Counted from the stretch's first letter, positions 7,098 to 15,035 are shown. The stretch: 19,502 nucleotides of DNA from Oscillospiraceae bacterium (GCA_015064195.1 SVSO01000030.1:1-19502), one strand, 5' to 3'. Made by a program: numbers and translations. Notes: generated from the sequence alone by a model not told the origin.

Positions 7098-8036
7098 CTA
7101 CTCCGCAGACCGATTCCCGGACTCCTCGATCTTCTTGAAGTCCTGTACGGATACTCCGAAATATTTTTTAAACAATCGCTGTGTATACCGTTTGTCCTGC
7201 AGTCCTACGGACAGGCATAATTCGGAAAGCGAAGCATCACTGTTTTGACACAGAAGCTCTCTCAATTGATATATCCGATATGAATTGATATAATTCGTAA
7301 TACTCACACCGGTCTCCTTTTTGTAGATCGTCGACAGATAATTCGGTGTTATCTTCAATTCCGAAGCTATCAGCGGAACCGAAAGGTATTCATGATAATG
7401 CTCCTTCACATACTGCTTTACAAGCCGGATGTAGCGTCCGTTACTGGGGGTACTTGAAATAATCCGCGTTTTTTCCTGATGAATACGCAGTGCAGAACGG
7501 GTACATATATCGATATGTGCCGCAATTTCATACCATTTGGCAACAGCAAAATAACGTTCCGACACGGTATTTGCATAATAATGATTCATCAGCTTTACGA
7601 CCGAAACCAGAATTGCCTGATAGGTTTTTTCATCCGGTCGGATATATTCCGACAAAAGCAGACGCAAATTATCGATATCATACTGTGTTGCATACGTCAA
7701 TGTATGTCCCGCATCCGTATCATAGGTCCAAAAAGACAGATCCGGTATCACAGCACGGATCTCCATAACAGAATATTCCGAGGATGGGACATCGTTTGAC
7801 GCCGGTGTGATCTGATATTGCTTTTTGGGGAACAGAACGACGATGCTGCCGCTGTCAAGCCGCACGGTATGTTCCGCATCCGAAATATCGTATGCCCGAT
7901 CGGTACTCAGAAGAAAGGTTATCGTTTTATCTGATTGTTCAATCGTAATGGCTTCATTTTCTGCAGATTTATGCAATACGGTATCCGCTTCTATGATCGT
8001 TGGATATGTGTGAAATAACAGCTGAATAAACCGCAT
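7098..8036 (-). CDS. AraC-family transcriptional regulator
   Basis: The product has 312 residues. Residues about 1-130 look like an AraC-type sugar-sensing cupin (AITIEQSDKTITFLL ... LDSGSIVVLFPKKQYQI). Residues about 205-305 are the two helix-turn-helix motifs: SVPLIASELKITPNYLSTIY and SLSELCLSVGLQDKRYTQRL, followed by FKKYFGVSVQDFKK. The ATG has AAAGGAGG 6 nt upstream. It reads away from the plus-strand glycosidase pair at 8260 across a 223-bp gap holding both promoters and candidate operators, the usual arrangement for an activator of the divergent operon. On its other side the SGNH esterase follows after 79 bp with no terminator seen, so it may head an AraC, esterase, binding protein, PHP transcript. 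The inducer is unknown, presumably an oligosaccharide from the pathway. Confidence 0.93.
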   Translation of the reverse strand: MRFIQLLFHTYPTIIEADTVLHKSAENEAITIEQSDKTITFLLSTDRAYDISDAEHTVRLDSGSIVVLFPKKQYQITPASNDVPSSEYSVMEIRAVIPDLSFWTYDTDAGHTLTYATQYDIDNLRLLLSEYIRPDEKTYQAILVSVVKLMNHYYANTVSERYFAVAKWYEIAAHIDICTRSALRIHQEKTRIISSTPSNGRYIRLVKQYVKEHYHEYLSVPLIASELKITPNYLSTIYKKETGVSITNYINSYRIYQLRELLCQNSDASLSELCLSVGLQDKRYTQRLFKKYFGVSVQDFKKIEESGNRSAE

Positions 8037-8077
8037 ACCGTTCCTCCTTTCGGTTTCGTTCCGATCACTCTATAAGT

Positions 8078-8106
8078 AGTATACACCAAAAATTCTTCAT
8101 TTGCAA
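8078..8106 (-). promoter_or_regulatory. Promoter of the AraC gene and downstream unit
   Basis: On the minus strand, -35 TTGCAA (8106-8101), a 17-bp spacer and -10 TATACT (8083-8078) are seen. The -10 is near consensus and the -35 matches at four of six bases. Transcription would start near 8072-8070, leaving a leader of about 35 nt. Confidence 0.65.
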
Positions 8107-8163
8107 GAGCTGTAAACCAAAATTCCAAAGTCGTTGTAGAATTTGATACCGGTGTGTAGAATT
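8085..8163. promoter_or_regulatory. Candidate AraC operator sites in the divergent intergenic region
   Basis: TGTAGAATT occurs twice as a direct repeat at 8135-8143 and 8155-8163, spaced exactly 20 bp (about two helical turns), ending 5 bp before the -35 of the plus-strand promoter. ACCAAAAATTC at 8085-8095 and ACCAAAATTC at 8116-8125 form a second pair, about three turns apart, over the AraC promoter, with the GAATT core in opposite orientation. AraC-type activators typically bind paired direct repeats next to the -35 box. Binding by this regulator is inferred from position only. Confidence 0.55.
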
Positions 8164-8168
8164 AACCA

Positions 8169-8197
8169 TTCCCAAGCACTTCGCCGTATGTTATAAT
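8169..8197 (+). promoter_or_regulatory. Promoter of the glycosidase pair (8260-13594)
   Basis: A perfect -10 TATAAT at 8192-8197 is preceded at 17 bp by TTCCCA at 8169-8174, which matches only four of six -35 bases. A strong -10 with a poor -35 next to direct repeats is the pattern of an activator-dependent promoter. Start of transcription is expected near 8204. Confidence 0.65.
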
Positions 8198-8213
8198 ATA
8201 TTCAATCAAGTAT

Positions 8214-8252
8214 AGGAGGAAAAGAGTGTGCCGGATGGCACACTCTATATAA
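8214..8252 (+). promoter_or_regulatory. Shine-Dalgarno, 8-codon mini-ORF and 10-bp hairpin before the 8260 start
   Basis: AGGAGG at 8214-8219 is 40 nt before the ATG at 8260 but only 6 nt before GTG at 8226, which opens an 8-codon frame (M-C-R-M-A-H-S-I) ending at TAA 8250-8252, 7 nt before the ATG. Nearly the whole mini-ORF is a hairpin: AGAGTGTGCC at 8223-8232 pairs with GGCACACTCT at 8237-8246 around a GGAT loop. No in-frame start lies near the Shine-Dalgarno. Translation of the large gene may depend on reinitiation, or on the hairpin bringing the Shine-Dalgarno close to the ATG. Confidence 0.55.
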
Positions 8253-8259
8253 GAAAGAT

Positions 8260-10875
8260 ATGTTTCAATATTTGCACTGTTATCTGCCGCAGACATGGGA
8301 TGCGCAGGTGCGCGCCGGTCTGATCAACGGGAATGCCGGTATCCGCTTTGTGGAGGCCATCACCTGTCTCGAGCATCTGAAATTCAATAATCTTGCAAAG
8401 CCGGGCGGCGATTTATTTAATGTCGCGCGTGAGCTGAACGGTCCTTTCTACATCGACCGTCTGCAGGGCGGCTGTTACATCGAAGATTATCCGTACGATA
8501 TGTCCATCGTTCAGGCATACCGCGATATGCTTGGCGACCGTTTCTGGGGATTTCAGATGCATGAATGGATGAGCAATCATAATAACGATTTCAACAAGCT
8601 GAAAATGGGTCATTGCCCGGAATGGACGGCGAAGGCGATTACCGATACGATTTTCCGCGTCTTTCCGTTCCGGTATGCGTTCTTGGAATCCATGACCGCA
8701 GAGGAACTCGCGGCTGCAGGATGTCCCGGGTCGCTTGACGATTTCATAAAAAGCAGTGAAATGCTGTTCGCCAGACGTCAGGCATATACGGGCGGAATGC
8801 TGCTCCCTTGTGACAGCTTCTATCTTTCTTATCCCATTGAGTTAAAGCTCGGTGCAAAACGCCTGATGCCGGAGATCGGAAGTCAGACACCGGATACAAG
8901 AATCCAGGTAGCCTATGCCCGCGGCATGGCCAAAGCATACCGCATTCCTTTCGGAACATACTATGAACCGTGGGGTGGTGAACCGTTCGCCGCCTGCTGT
9001 TATCAGCGCGACGGTTCAAACGAATGGAATCTCGGTGGCCCCAGCGACTTCCCGTTCCATACCGAGGGAGAAAACGGCGGCAGCTCCCGCTCGATGCAGC
9101 GCCGTCTCCATCTGTACTCCTATATGGCCGGTGCATCCTTCATGTCAGAGGAATGGGGTATGTGCAATACCTTCTATGACTGGAACGATTTCGAGCTGTC
9201 GCCGTACGGCATCGTCAAGCGCGATTTCATCCGATTCACGGAACGCTATCCCGATATCGGCAAGCCGATCGTCCCCATTGCCGTCGTTCTGCCGAAGGAG
9301 CTGCCTGCCTTTGAGATGGATGCCTTCGATTCCGACACCTATCTTGGCTACCCGGTATACGGTTCTTTTGCCGAAAAGCTGAAAAACGTCAAGACCGCGG
9401 TCAGAAAGCTCTTCTGTGAGAGCGGTCCGATGCTCGGCACGGAAACCCGAACGCTCCTCAACTGTACACTGCCGGATGCGCTCGATATGGTGCAGGAGGA
9501 CTGCGTCAAGACCGACGATTATCAATGGTTTATCGATCTTACCGGCTCTGACTCGTTTGCCAAGAAAGCGGCCGGAAAGATCTGCTCCGTCGATGAAGCC
9601 GGGGTGCTCCTTGATGAAGCCCTGCCGTGCACCGTCCGCGGCAATGGGATGAAGCAGTTCACAAAGACGGATGACGGTACCGTATACGTCCTCTTCACCA
9701 ATAACAGCGGCGTGATCCGTTCCGTTGCAGACGGCGAGGTTCTGTTAAAAGAAGCCGCTGAAGTTCTGACAGTCATGACAAAGAACGGTCAGTCTCTGCA
9801 GATGCTGGAAGGTGCAGCCGCATCCACCTTGATGAGTCCGGAATCTATCATATTGAGATTCCCGCAGGAGGCTGGTTCTTCGGCACACTTCGCTGACCGT
9901 AAAACTGATAAATCTGCCAGGAGATCTATTATTATGTCAATTGAGATCAATTATAACGATCAAACAGTAATGCAGAACGGGTTTCCCGTGATCCGGAAGA
10001 TGGGGGCTGTCAGCCCCTGCGGTGAATCCTCGCCGTTTGAATTCCACGGCCGGATCTACCGTCTGGAGCTGCAGGATTCCTCACACGGCATCAACAGCAA
10101 CAATACCGTTTTCGCGTTGATCCGTGACAGAGAGACCGGAGAGATTCTTTCCCGCTTCGGGCGCGGCTGTTATTATTATTCCCTGTATCAGGAGAATGAT
10201 ACCGTATATGTGATCGGGACAAAATATACGCCGCCGCATTTTTACAGCAGCACATTGATGATCTTTGAGAGCCGCGATCTCATCACATGGACCTGCCGTG
10301 AACTGCTTGGCAATCCCGGCTGGAAATTCTTCAATACCTCGCTGACCAAAGGCCCTGACGGGTATGTGCTGTGTGTGGAAACGGAGGGGCCTCCCGGATA
10401 TGACGGCATTCCGTTCACCGCATTTTTCGCCGCATCCAAGGACATGATCCACTGGGAATGGATGGATTATAACAAAGCTTATCCGAAGGAGCGCTACATC
10501 GGCGGCCCATGGCTCAGATACAGCCGCGGTTATTACTATCTGACCGGAAATGCGGAGCTGCCCTGCAACAGATTCGGGATCTATATCTATCGGACGAAGG
10601 ATTTTGACACATGGGAAATCGGCTATTACAATCCGATCATGCTGCCGGGAATCGAAGATAAAAAAATATCACCTTATGCCTATGATCTGACGAAGGAACA
10701 TCTCAGTCAGATCCGGACCGGATTTGTCTCCGGCAATTTGAATTTTGATATGTGTGATTGGAATAAAAAATCGCTGATCACCTACAATGCAGGAAATCTT
10801 TGCGGCTTCTGCTATCTTGCCGAAGCGGAATATGACGGATCTGTTGACGATTTTCTGGATGCCAACTTCCATTGA
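8260..10875 (+). CDS. Two-part glycosidase: TIM-barrel-like half joined to GH43/GH117-like beta-propeller half
   Basis: The product has 871 residues and no signal peptide. Residues 1-550 look like a glycosidase catalytic region of a family I cannot name: FWGFQMHEWMSNHNND early, then TYYEPWGGEPFAACC with a candidate catalytic Glu, then FMSEEWGMCNTFYDW with adjacent glutamates, then a beta-rich end finishing ESIILRFPQEA. Residues 559-871 read as a separate domain: repeated propeller-blade patterns (STLMIFESRDLITWTCRELL, FFAASKDMIHWEW, FGIYIYRTKDFDTWEIGYYN) like five-bladed GH43/GH117-type propellers. The 24-residue joint looks like translated intergenic DNA and contains a ribosome site and ATG at 9919-9936, so this may be two genes fused by a shift, with the second half also made separately. 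It is first in the operon under the AraC-type promoter; the GH106-like gene follows after 46 bp. Confidence 0.75.
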   Translation: MFQYLHCYLPQTWDAQVRAGLINGNAGIRFVEAITCLEHLKFNNLAKPGGDLFNVARELNGPFYIDRLQGGCYIEDYPYDMSIVQAYRDMLGDRFWGFQMHEWMSNHNNDFNKLKMGHCPEWTAKAITDTIFRVFPFRYAFLESMTAEELAAAGCPGSLDDFIKSSEMLFARRQAYTGGMLLPCDSFYLSYPIELKLGAKRLMPEIGSQTPDTRIQVAYARGMAKAYRIPFGTYYEPWGGEPFAACCYQRDGSNEWNLGGPSDFPFHTEGENGGSSRSMQRRLHLYSYMAGASFMSEEWGMCNTFYDWNDFELSPYGIVKRDFIRFTERYPDIGKPIVPIAVVLPKELPAFEMDAFDSDTYLGYPVYGSFAEKLKNVKTAVRKLFCESGPMLGTETRTLLNCTLPDALDMVQEDCVKTDDYQWFIDLTGSDSFAKKAAGKICSVDEAGVLLDEALPCTVRGNGMKQFTKTDDGTVYVLFTNNSGVIRSVADGEVLLKEAAEVLTVMTKNGQSLQMLEGAAASTLMSPESIILRFPQEAGSSAHFADRKTDKSARRSIIMSIEINYNDQTVMQNGFPVIRKMGAVSPCGESSPFEFHGRIYRLELQDSSHGINSNNTVFALIRDRETGEILSRFGRGCYYYSLYQENDTVYVIGTKYTPPHFYSSTLMIFESRDLITWTCRELLGNPGWKFFNTSLTKGPDGYVLCVETEGPPGYDGIPFTAFFAASKDMIHWEWMDYNKAYPKERYIGGPWLRYSRGYYYLTGNAELPCNRFGIYIYRTKDFDTWEIGYYNPIMLPGIEDKKISPYAYDLTKEHLSQIRTGFVSGNLNFDMCDWNKKSLITYNAGNLCGFCYLAEAEYDGSVDDFLDANFH
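9919..9936 (+). promoter_or_regulatory. Internal ribosome site and ATG for the propeller half
   Basis: AGGAG at 9919-9923 lies 10 nt before ATG 9934-9936, which is in frame with the large gene (residue 559) and begins MSIEINYNDQTVMQNGFPVI. Initiation here would give a 313-residue protein ending at 10875, a normal size for a free-standing GH43-like propeller. Confidence 0.55.
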
Positions 10876-10921
10876 CCTCTGATCCGCCATTGCAATCTCA
10901 AGACAAACATGGAGGCTTCTT

Positions 10922-13594
10922 ATGCTGAAAATCACCGAAAAAGAACTCTTTCCCTACCGACCGATCCCGTTTTACTACATCACCTCCCATGATCCGGAAG
11001 AGCTGACGTATCAGGCATTTTATGACGATCTTTCCGATATGAAGGAAAAGGGATACGGCGGCATTGTACTGTTCAACCGCCCGCCGGAAGGCTTTCTGCC
11101 GGAGCTTTATTTTACCGAAGCATGGTTTTCCATGGTGGGAAACTGCCTTGCGGCGTGCCGCGATCTCGGACTCCGTGTCTGGATCAACGATGATTACGAT
11201 GCACCGCCCGGTACGGTTGGCGGAAGACTGCAGAGCATCGCACCTCATCTGATGCCCAAGCGTCTGCGTCTGCAGGGCGACAGCTCCGTTGTGGCTGTGA
11301 ATGTTCCGTGGGGATTTCCGGCATTTGAAGAGCCGGAGAGTGCTAAACTGTTTCAGCAGTATGTCTATGAAGAATACAAAAGGCGGTTCGGCGATTATTT
11401 CCGCACGACCGTCGTCGGCTTCTTCTCCGATGCCGATTCCAGACGTGTCAACTCCGATGTATATTCTCCGACCTCGGATATGAAGGAATACTTTCCGTGG
11501 TCCGATCATTTCAAGCCGACCTTTGAATCGCGCTACGGCTATGATATCACGCCGTATCTTCCGTCGATTCTGCGCCGGGAACCCTCTTGGCAGAGCAGGG
11601 ATTACTGGGAGCACTGCGGTGAATTATACATGGGATGGTTTCAGTCGAATTACGAATGGTGTCAGAAAAACGGGCTTGCGTACACGTTCCACACGAGCGA
11701 CAGCGCCCCCTTCCGCATCGAGACTACTTATTTCAATTCCACATTCCATGAAGGAAAGGCGATCGATGCCGGCATCCACTGCGATTATCCCGGCACAGAT
11801 CATGAAACGCTCGATCTGAACGGCGGCAGGCTCTTTCTGCGCGATCGCTTCCATATCTCCGCAGCTGTATGGGGCGGGGATGATTCGCTGCGCCGTGCGG
11901 AAAATTTCTACGATGTCTATGCCGATCTCCGCGCCAAGCAAGCGCAGTCGTGTGCGTATCTGAATGACAAAAAAGGCGTTATGTGCGAGATGTATGCCGC
12001 TGTCAACTGGAATGCATCCTACAAGGATCTTCGCAATATCGCATCCTGGCAGATCATGCAGGGCGTCAGCTTCATCGTATACCAAGCCTATCATTACAAG
12101 CTGCGCGGGGATACCAAATTCTTCGCCCCGCTTTCTTTCGGCAGACACAGCCATACCGATTTCAATATGAAAGCGTTCAATGACACGCTTGCTGAATACG
12201 CCTGTCGCTGCTCGCAGGGAAACCTGCAGGTGGATTTCGCGCTCCTTGATCCGACCGATGCGATCTGGGCCGGCACGGGCGACAGTTTGATCTATCTCGA
12301 TCTTGCGAAAAAGCTCAACCGATTCCCACAGGGGTATATTCTCTCTGACATCAAAGGTCTCTCCAAAAAAGCATCCGAGCTGAAAGCCGTCATCAATCCG
12401 GGGCTGAAGCTCAGCGAAAATGAACGCTCTGTTATCCGTGATCTCGGTCTTATCCTTATCGAGGCGGAGGAGATCACGACTCCTGCTGCGATGGAGGAGC
12501 GTTTCCCAAGCGGCATCCGCTGGGAGGGCGACGGCGATCTCATGTTCATGCGCCGCAGGCTGGATAACGGCAGGAGTGTTGTCATTGCCGGCAACATCGA
12601 GCAGGAAGAAACGCTTACCGGCACACTCTGGATCAATGACTGCGCGCATCCGATCGAGCTTACCTCCGGCGAGCTGGCTTTCTTCGGCGATACATTCGAT
12701 ACCTGCCGCGAGCCGCTTGCCGATGCACCAAAGCAGTATCTCGATGCGTGCGTGCCGGTCATCTATGATAAGCCGAACATCGTTCCTCTGATGCGCTGGG
12801 AGGGCGAGGATGGCCGCGGATTCTCACTGCTTCAGCCGCAGGCGCGCATATCGCCGCTTCTCGCGGCGTACGGCGCACCGAAGCCCTTTGAAGCGCTGAA
12901 CAATCCGCCGACAAAAACACCGCGCTTCCCTTTTGCCGCCGAGGACAGTATCCGTGACGCCGAGTTTCTGATCTCCGACCGATTCGTATCATCGCACATC
13001 GGCGCGGTATGTCTTGACGGCGCGGAGCTTTCGGTCAGCGGAGAGGCTATGATCTTTGATGACCGCTATACGGTTTACCGCTTTGATATCGAAAAGGGCG
13101 ATCATGTTCTCTCCCTCCGACTGACATCGGACGTATGGACGCCCGATCTTCTGTACCTGCGCGGCGATTTCGGCATCGAGGTCAAAACAAGCGGAAATCC
13201 GATCTACTACGGCTCTGTCTATTCCATGCAGAACTATGTCCCCGAATATGCACAGGTAACGCTGTCGAAACGTCCGTCTGTATTAAAAACCGATATGCCG
13301 TGGACAAAACAAAAAAATCCTTTCTATTCCGGAGCGGTCGACTACTTCTTTACTGTCAGCATAGATGATGCATTTAAACCGAAGTATCTTGTTGTGCCCG
13401 GTGTTCGGGATGCTGTAAAGGTATATATTGACGACATCCTTGTTGGAGATTCGATTTTTCCTCCGTATCACATTCCGGTATCACTTGCAAGCGGCGTTCA
13501 TACAATCAGAATTCGTGTTGCTAATACTTTGGGGAATATGCTTGAGGGATATTCAGCACCGTCCGGATTATGTGAAATGCCATACCTGATATAA
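10922..13594 (+). CDS. GH106-like glycoside hydrolase, divergent second copy
   Basis: The product has 890 residues, starts at ATG 10922 with GGAGG about 7 nt upstream, and has no signal peptide. Its plan repeats the protein at 1056: an N-terminal barrel with YQAFYDDLSDMKEKGYGGIV and VWINDDYDAPPG, then GFFSDAD at residues 166-172, then MCEMYAAVNW with Glu356, and a C-terminal jelly roll (about 800-885) with VYIDDILVGDSIFPPYHIPV and VANTLGN. The N-terminal part before GFFSD is about 60 residues shorter than in the other copy. Where the first copy has SDEP this one has SDAD, so that acid is not conserved, whereas the MCE glutamate is. This suggests related but different substrates. It is second in the AraC-controlled operon and ends before the terminator at 13699-13731. 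Confidence 0.78.
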   Translation: MLKITEKELFPYRPIPFYYITSHDPEELTYQAFYDDLSDMKEKGYGGIVLFNRPPEGFLPELYFTEAWFSMVGNCLAACRDLGLRVWINDDYDAPPGTVGGRLQSIAPHLMPKRLRLQGDSSVVAVNVPWGFPAFEEPESAKLFQQYVYEEYKRRFGDYFRTTVVGFFSDADSRRVNSDVYSPTSDMKEYFPWSDHFKPTFESRYGYDITPYLPSILRREPSWQSRDYWEHCGELYMGWFQSNYEWCQKNGLAYTFHTSDSAPFRIETTYFNSTFHEGKAIDAGIHCDYPGTDHETLDLNGGRLFLRDRFHISAAVWGGDDSLRRAENFYDVYADLRAKQAQSCAYLNDKKGVMCEMYAAVNWNASYKDLRNIASWQIMQGVSFIVYQAYHYKLRGDTKFFAPLSFGRHSHTDFNMKAFNDTLAEYACRCSQGNLQVDFALLDPTDAIWAGTGDSLIYLDLAKKLNRFPQGYILSDIKGLSKKASELKAVINPGLKLSENERSVIRDLGLILIEAEEITTPAAMEERFPSGIRWEGDGDLMFMRRRLDNGRSVVIAGNIEQEETLTGTLWINDCAHPIELTSGELAFFGDTFDTCREPLADAPKQYLDACVPVIYDKPNIVPLMRWEGEDGRGFSLLQPQARISPLLAAYGAPKPFEALNNPPTKTPRFPFAAEDSIRDAEFLISDRFVSSHIGAVCLDGAELSVSGEAMIFDDRYTVYRFDIEKGDHVLSLRLTSDVWTPDLLYLRGDFGIEVKTSGNPIYYGSVYSMQNYVPEYAQVTLSKRPSVLKTDMPWTKQKNPFYSGAVDYFFTVSIDDAFKPKYLVVPGVRDAVKVYIDDILVGDSIFPPYHIPVSLASGVHTIRIRVANTLGNMLEGYSAPSGLCEMPYLI

Positions 13595-13830
13595 TTCGGA
13601 CTCCTCAGCTAAGAACACCTCTTACGGCAGTACTTTCATTCTGCCATATTGCTGAGTATATTCACTTTTATAATCGTGAGCGAATACAACTAAAAACAAA
13701 ACTGACTCCGCTCGAAAAACGGAGTCAGTTTGCTGCTTAGAATTTTTTATTACCTACCTTAGGAGGCTTTTTGTGCTGTCCGAACAATTTGGGACAGTTC
13801 AGAATTATAGTACTACCATAGGAAGTTTTG
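13595..13830. other. Convergent intergenic region with terminator and possible IS relic
   Basis: This 236-bp gap between convergent units holds the terminator at 13699-13731. Beyond it lies a strong Shine-Dalgarno look-alike (AGGAGG at 13761-13766, then GTG at 13773) and a dyad CTGTCC at 13776-13781 with GGACAG at 13792-13797. On the minus strand the segment reads CPKLFGQHKKPPKVGNKKF to a stop at 13737-13739, which looks coding-like but is out of frame with the GH28-like gene. TGTCC...GGACA dyads occur at ends of some insertion sequences (IS21-type among them), so a relic end is possible. No functional gene is supported. Confidence 0.35.
13699..13731. terminator. Terminator shared by convergent transcripts
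   Basis: AAACTGACTCCG at 13699-13710 pairs perfectly with CGGAGTCAGTTT at 13720-13731 around a 9-nt loop. On the minus strand it is followed by TGTTTTTAG, a usable T-run, ending the GH2 / binding protein / GH28-like operon. On the plus strand the T-run (ATTTTTTATT) begins about 10 nt later, so termination of the GH106-like operon there is likely but weaker. Confidence 0.8.
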
Positions 13831-15021
13831 TTATTGCAAGAGGAGATCAAGGCTGCCGATTGCTCCGTCCTGCACGAGAAGCTTGTCTCCGCCGCAGTCA
13901 ATATCGCGGAGATACAGGTGCTCCACCTCGCCCGCAATATGCAGAATCGGGATCTCTTTGTCCGTGAGATTTTCCTGAGAAGCGTGCTCAATGGATAGCC
14001 GTCTGACAGTCGTACCGGCCAGCACCGTCACAAGCGGAACAGCGGTGGTCATCTCTCGACGGTGAAGATTCCTGATGTGGAGGGAGCGGACATTCAGTCC
14101 CGTATCCACATAGATCGGCGAGAACACATAGCTGCCATCTTTGCAATAATGAGAATATCGCTCTGCTTTGGATACGAAAATATTGTCAAAGCTCAGCGCA
14201 TCGTATTCGCCCCGGATGCCATCCCATGCATAGAAGCGCGTCACGCCGATAGCATACTGATAGTATGTGCCGTAGACATTGCGGATCGAAATGCGCTCGA
14301 CTCTGGAACGGGTAGACAACAGCCGTACCGCGCTGTGACAGTTATCCGCAAAGATGCCGTCCACTTCAATATCGGAGATGGGACCTCTCAGAAAATCGTC
14401 GGCATTCAGTGCCAGCAGATCATCATAGCAGGTGCCCTTCAGATTGCGAATTGTGCCGAAGTGACAGAAGCCGTCAATGTGTACGCCATCCATGTTGACA
14501 GCTGCAGGATTTCCGAAATTGAAATCAAAGCGGATATTTTCGATTGTGAACTCTTCTGCATGGGCAAGTTCGATACCGAAGGTTACAGGATCCTTGATCG
14601 TGATGTCGCGGAGGGTCAGCCGTTTGATGCCGCAGAAGCGCATGACAACGCCCATGTAATCTTCCATAAAGTGTCCTGCATCGCAGGTTTCACCACACTG
14701 ATATTTCCCCGTTGCCAGTGGATTCGGTGACTGACCGAGATTGTTGAAATCCCAAATTCCGCCGATGACTGCAATGTCATGGTCATCGATGGATGCATTC
14801 GCCAGCATCAGGCAGTCTGCACCGTCTGCAAGGCGGATGGTTGCCATCAGTGGCAGGCGGAGCGTCTGACCGCTGTGAATGATCAGCGTGCGGCTGATCA
14901 CATAATGTGCGGTGGTTCCGGGGAGAAATACCTCGGAAATGCCGCTGTCAAGCAGTTCCTGAATAGCATCTGTATCGTCACAGATTCCGTCGCCGATGGG
15001 CAGAATATTACGTTCGCTCAT
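13831..15021 (-). CDS. GH28-like right-handed beta-helix protein (polygalacturonase fold)
   Basis: The product has 396 residues from ATG at 15021; an in-frame ATG at 15039 overlaps the AAAGGAG ribosome site and is rejected. It begins NILPIGDGICDDTDAIQELL, the usual opening of pectin-lyase-like helices, and continues with repeating beta-helix rungs (RLTLRDITIKDPVTFGIEL, EEFTIENIRF). GH28 motif 1 appears as N-M-D-G with Asp178 and motif 2 as Asp200-Asp201 in CYDDLLAL. Motif 3 is altered: instead of G-H-G there is NCHSAVRLL with His229 and Arg233, and no RIK is obvious. There is no signal peptide, so it should be cytoplasmic, unlike secreted polygalacturonases. It lies 14 bp after the solute-binding gene and is last in the operon. 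It is probably a hydrolase on galacturonate-containing oligosaccharides, though a lyase or epimerase relative is possible. Confidence 0.82.
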   Translation of the reverse strand: MSERNILPIGDGICDDTDAIQELLDSGISEVFLPGTTAHYVISRTLIIHSGQTLRLPLMATIRLADGADCLMLANASIDDHDIAVIGGIWDFNNLGQSPNPLATGKYQCGETCDAGHFMEDYMGVVMRFCGIKRLTLRDITIKDPVTFGIELAHAEEFTIENIRFDFNFGNPAAVNMDGVHIDGFCHFGTIRNLKGTCYDDLLALNADDFLRGPISDIEVDGIFADNCHSAVRLLSTRSRVERISIRNVYGTYYQYAIGVTRFYAWDGIRGEYDALSFDNIFVSKAERYSHYCKDGSYVFSPIYVDTGLNVRSLHIRNLHRREMTTAVPLVTVLAGTTVRRLSIEHASQENLTDKEIPILHIAGEVEHLYLRDIDCGGDKLLVQDGAIGSLDLLLQ

Positions 15022-15035
15022 GTCTGTTTCTCCTT

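Noticed and set aside
13773..13967. GTG-started plus-strand ORF with a good AGGAGG site
   Set aside because: Most of it overlaps the GH28-like gene on the other strand, the translation becomes Arg/Pro-rich noise, and no promoter is seen.
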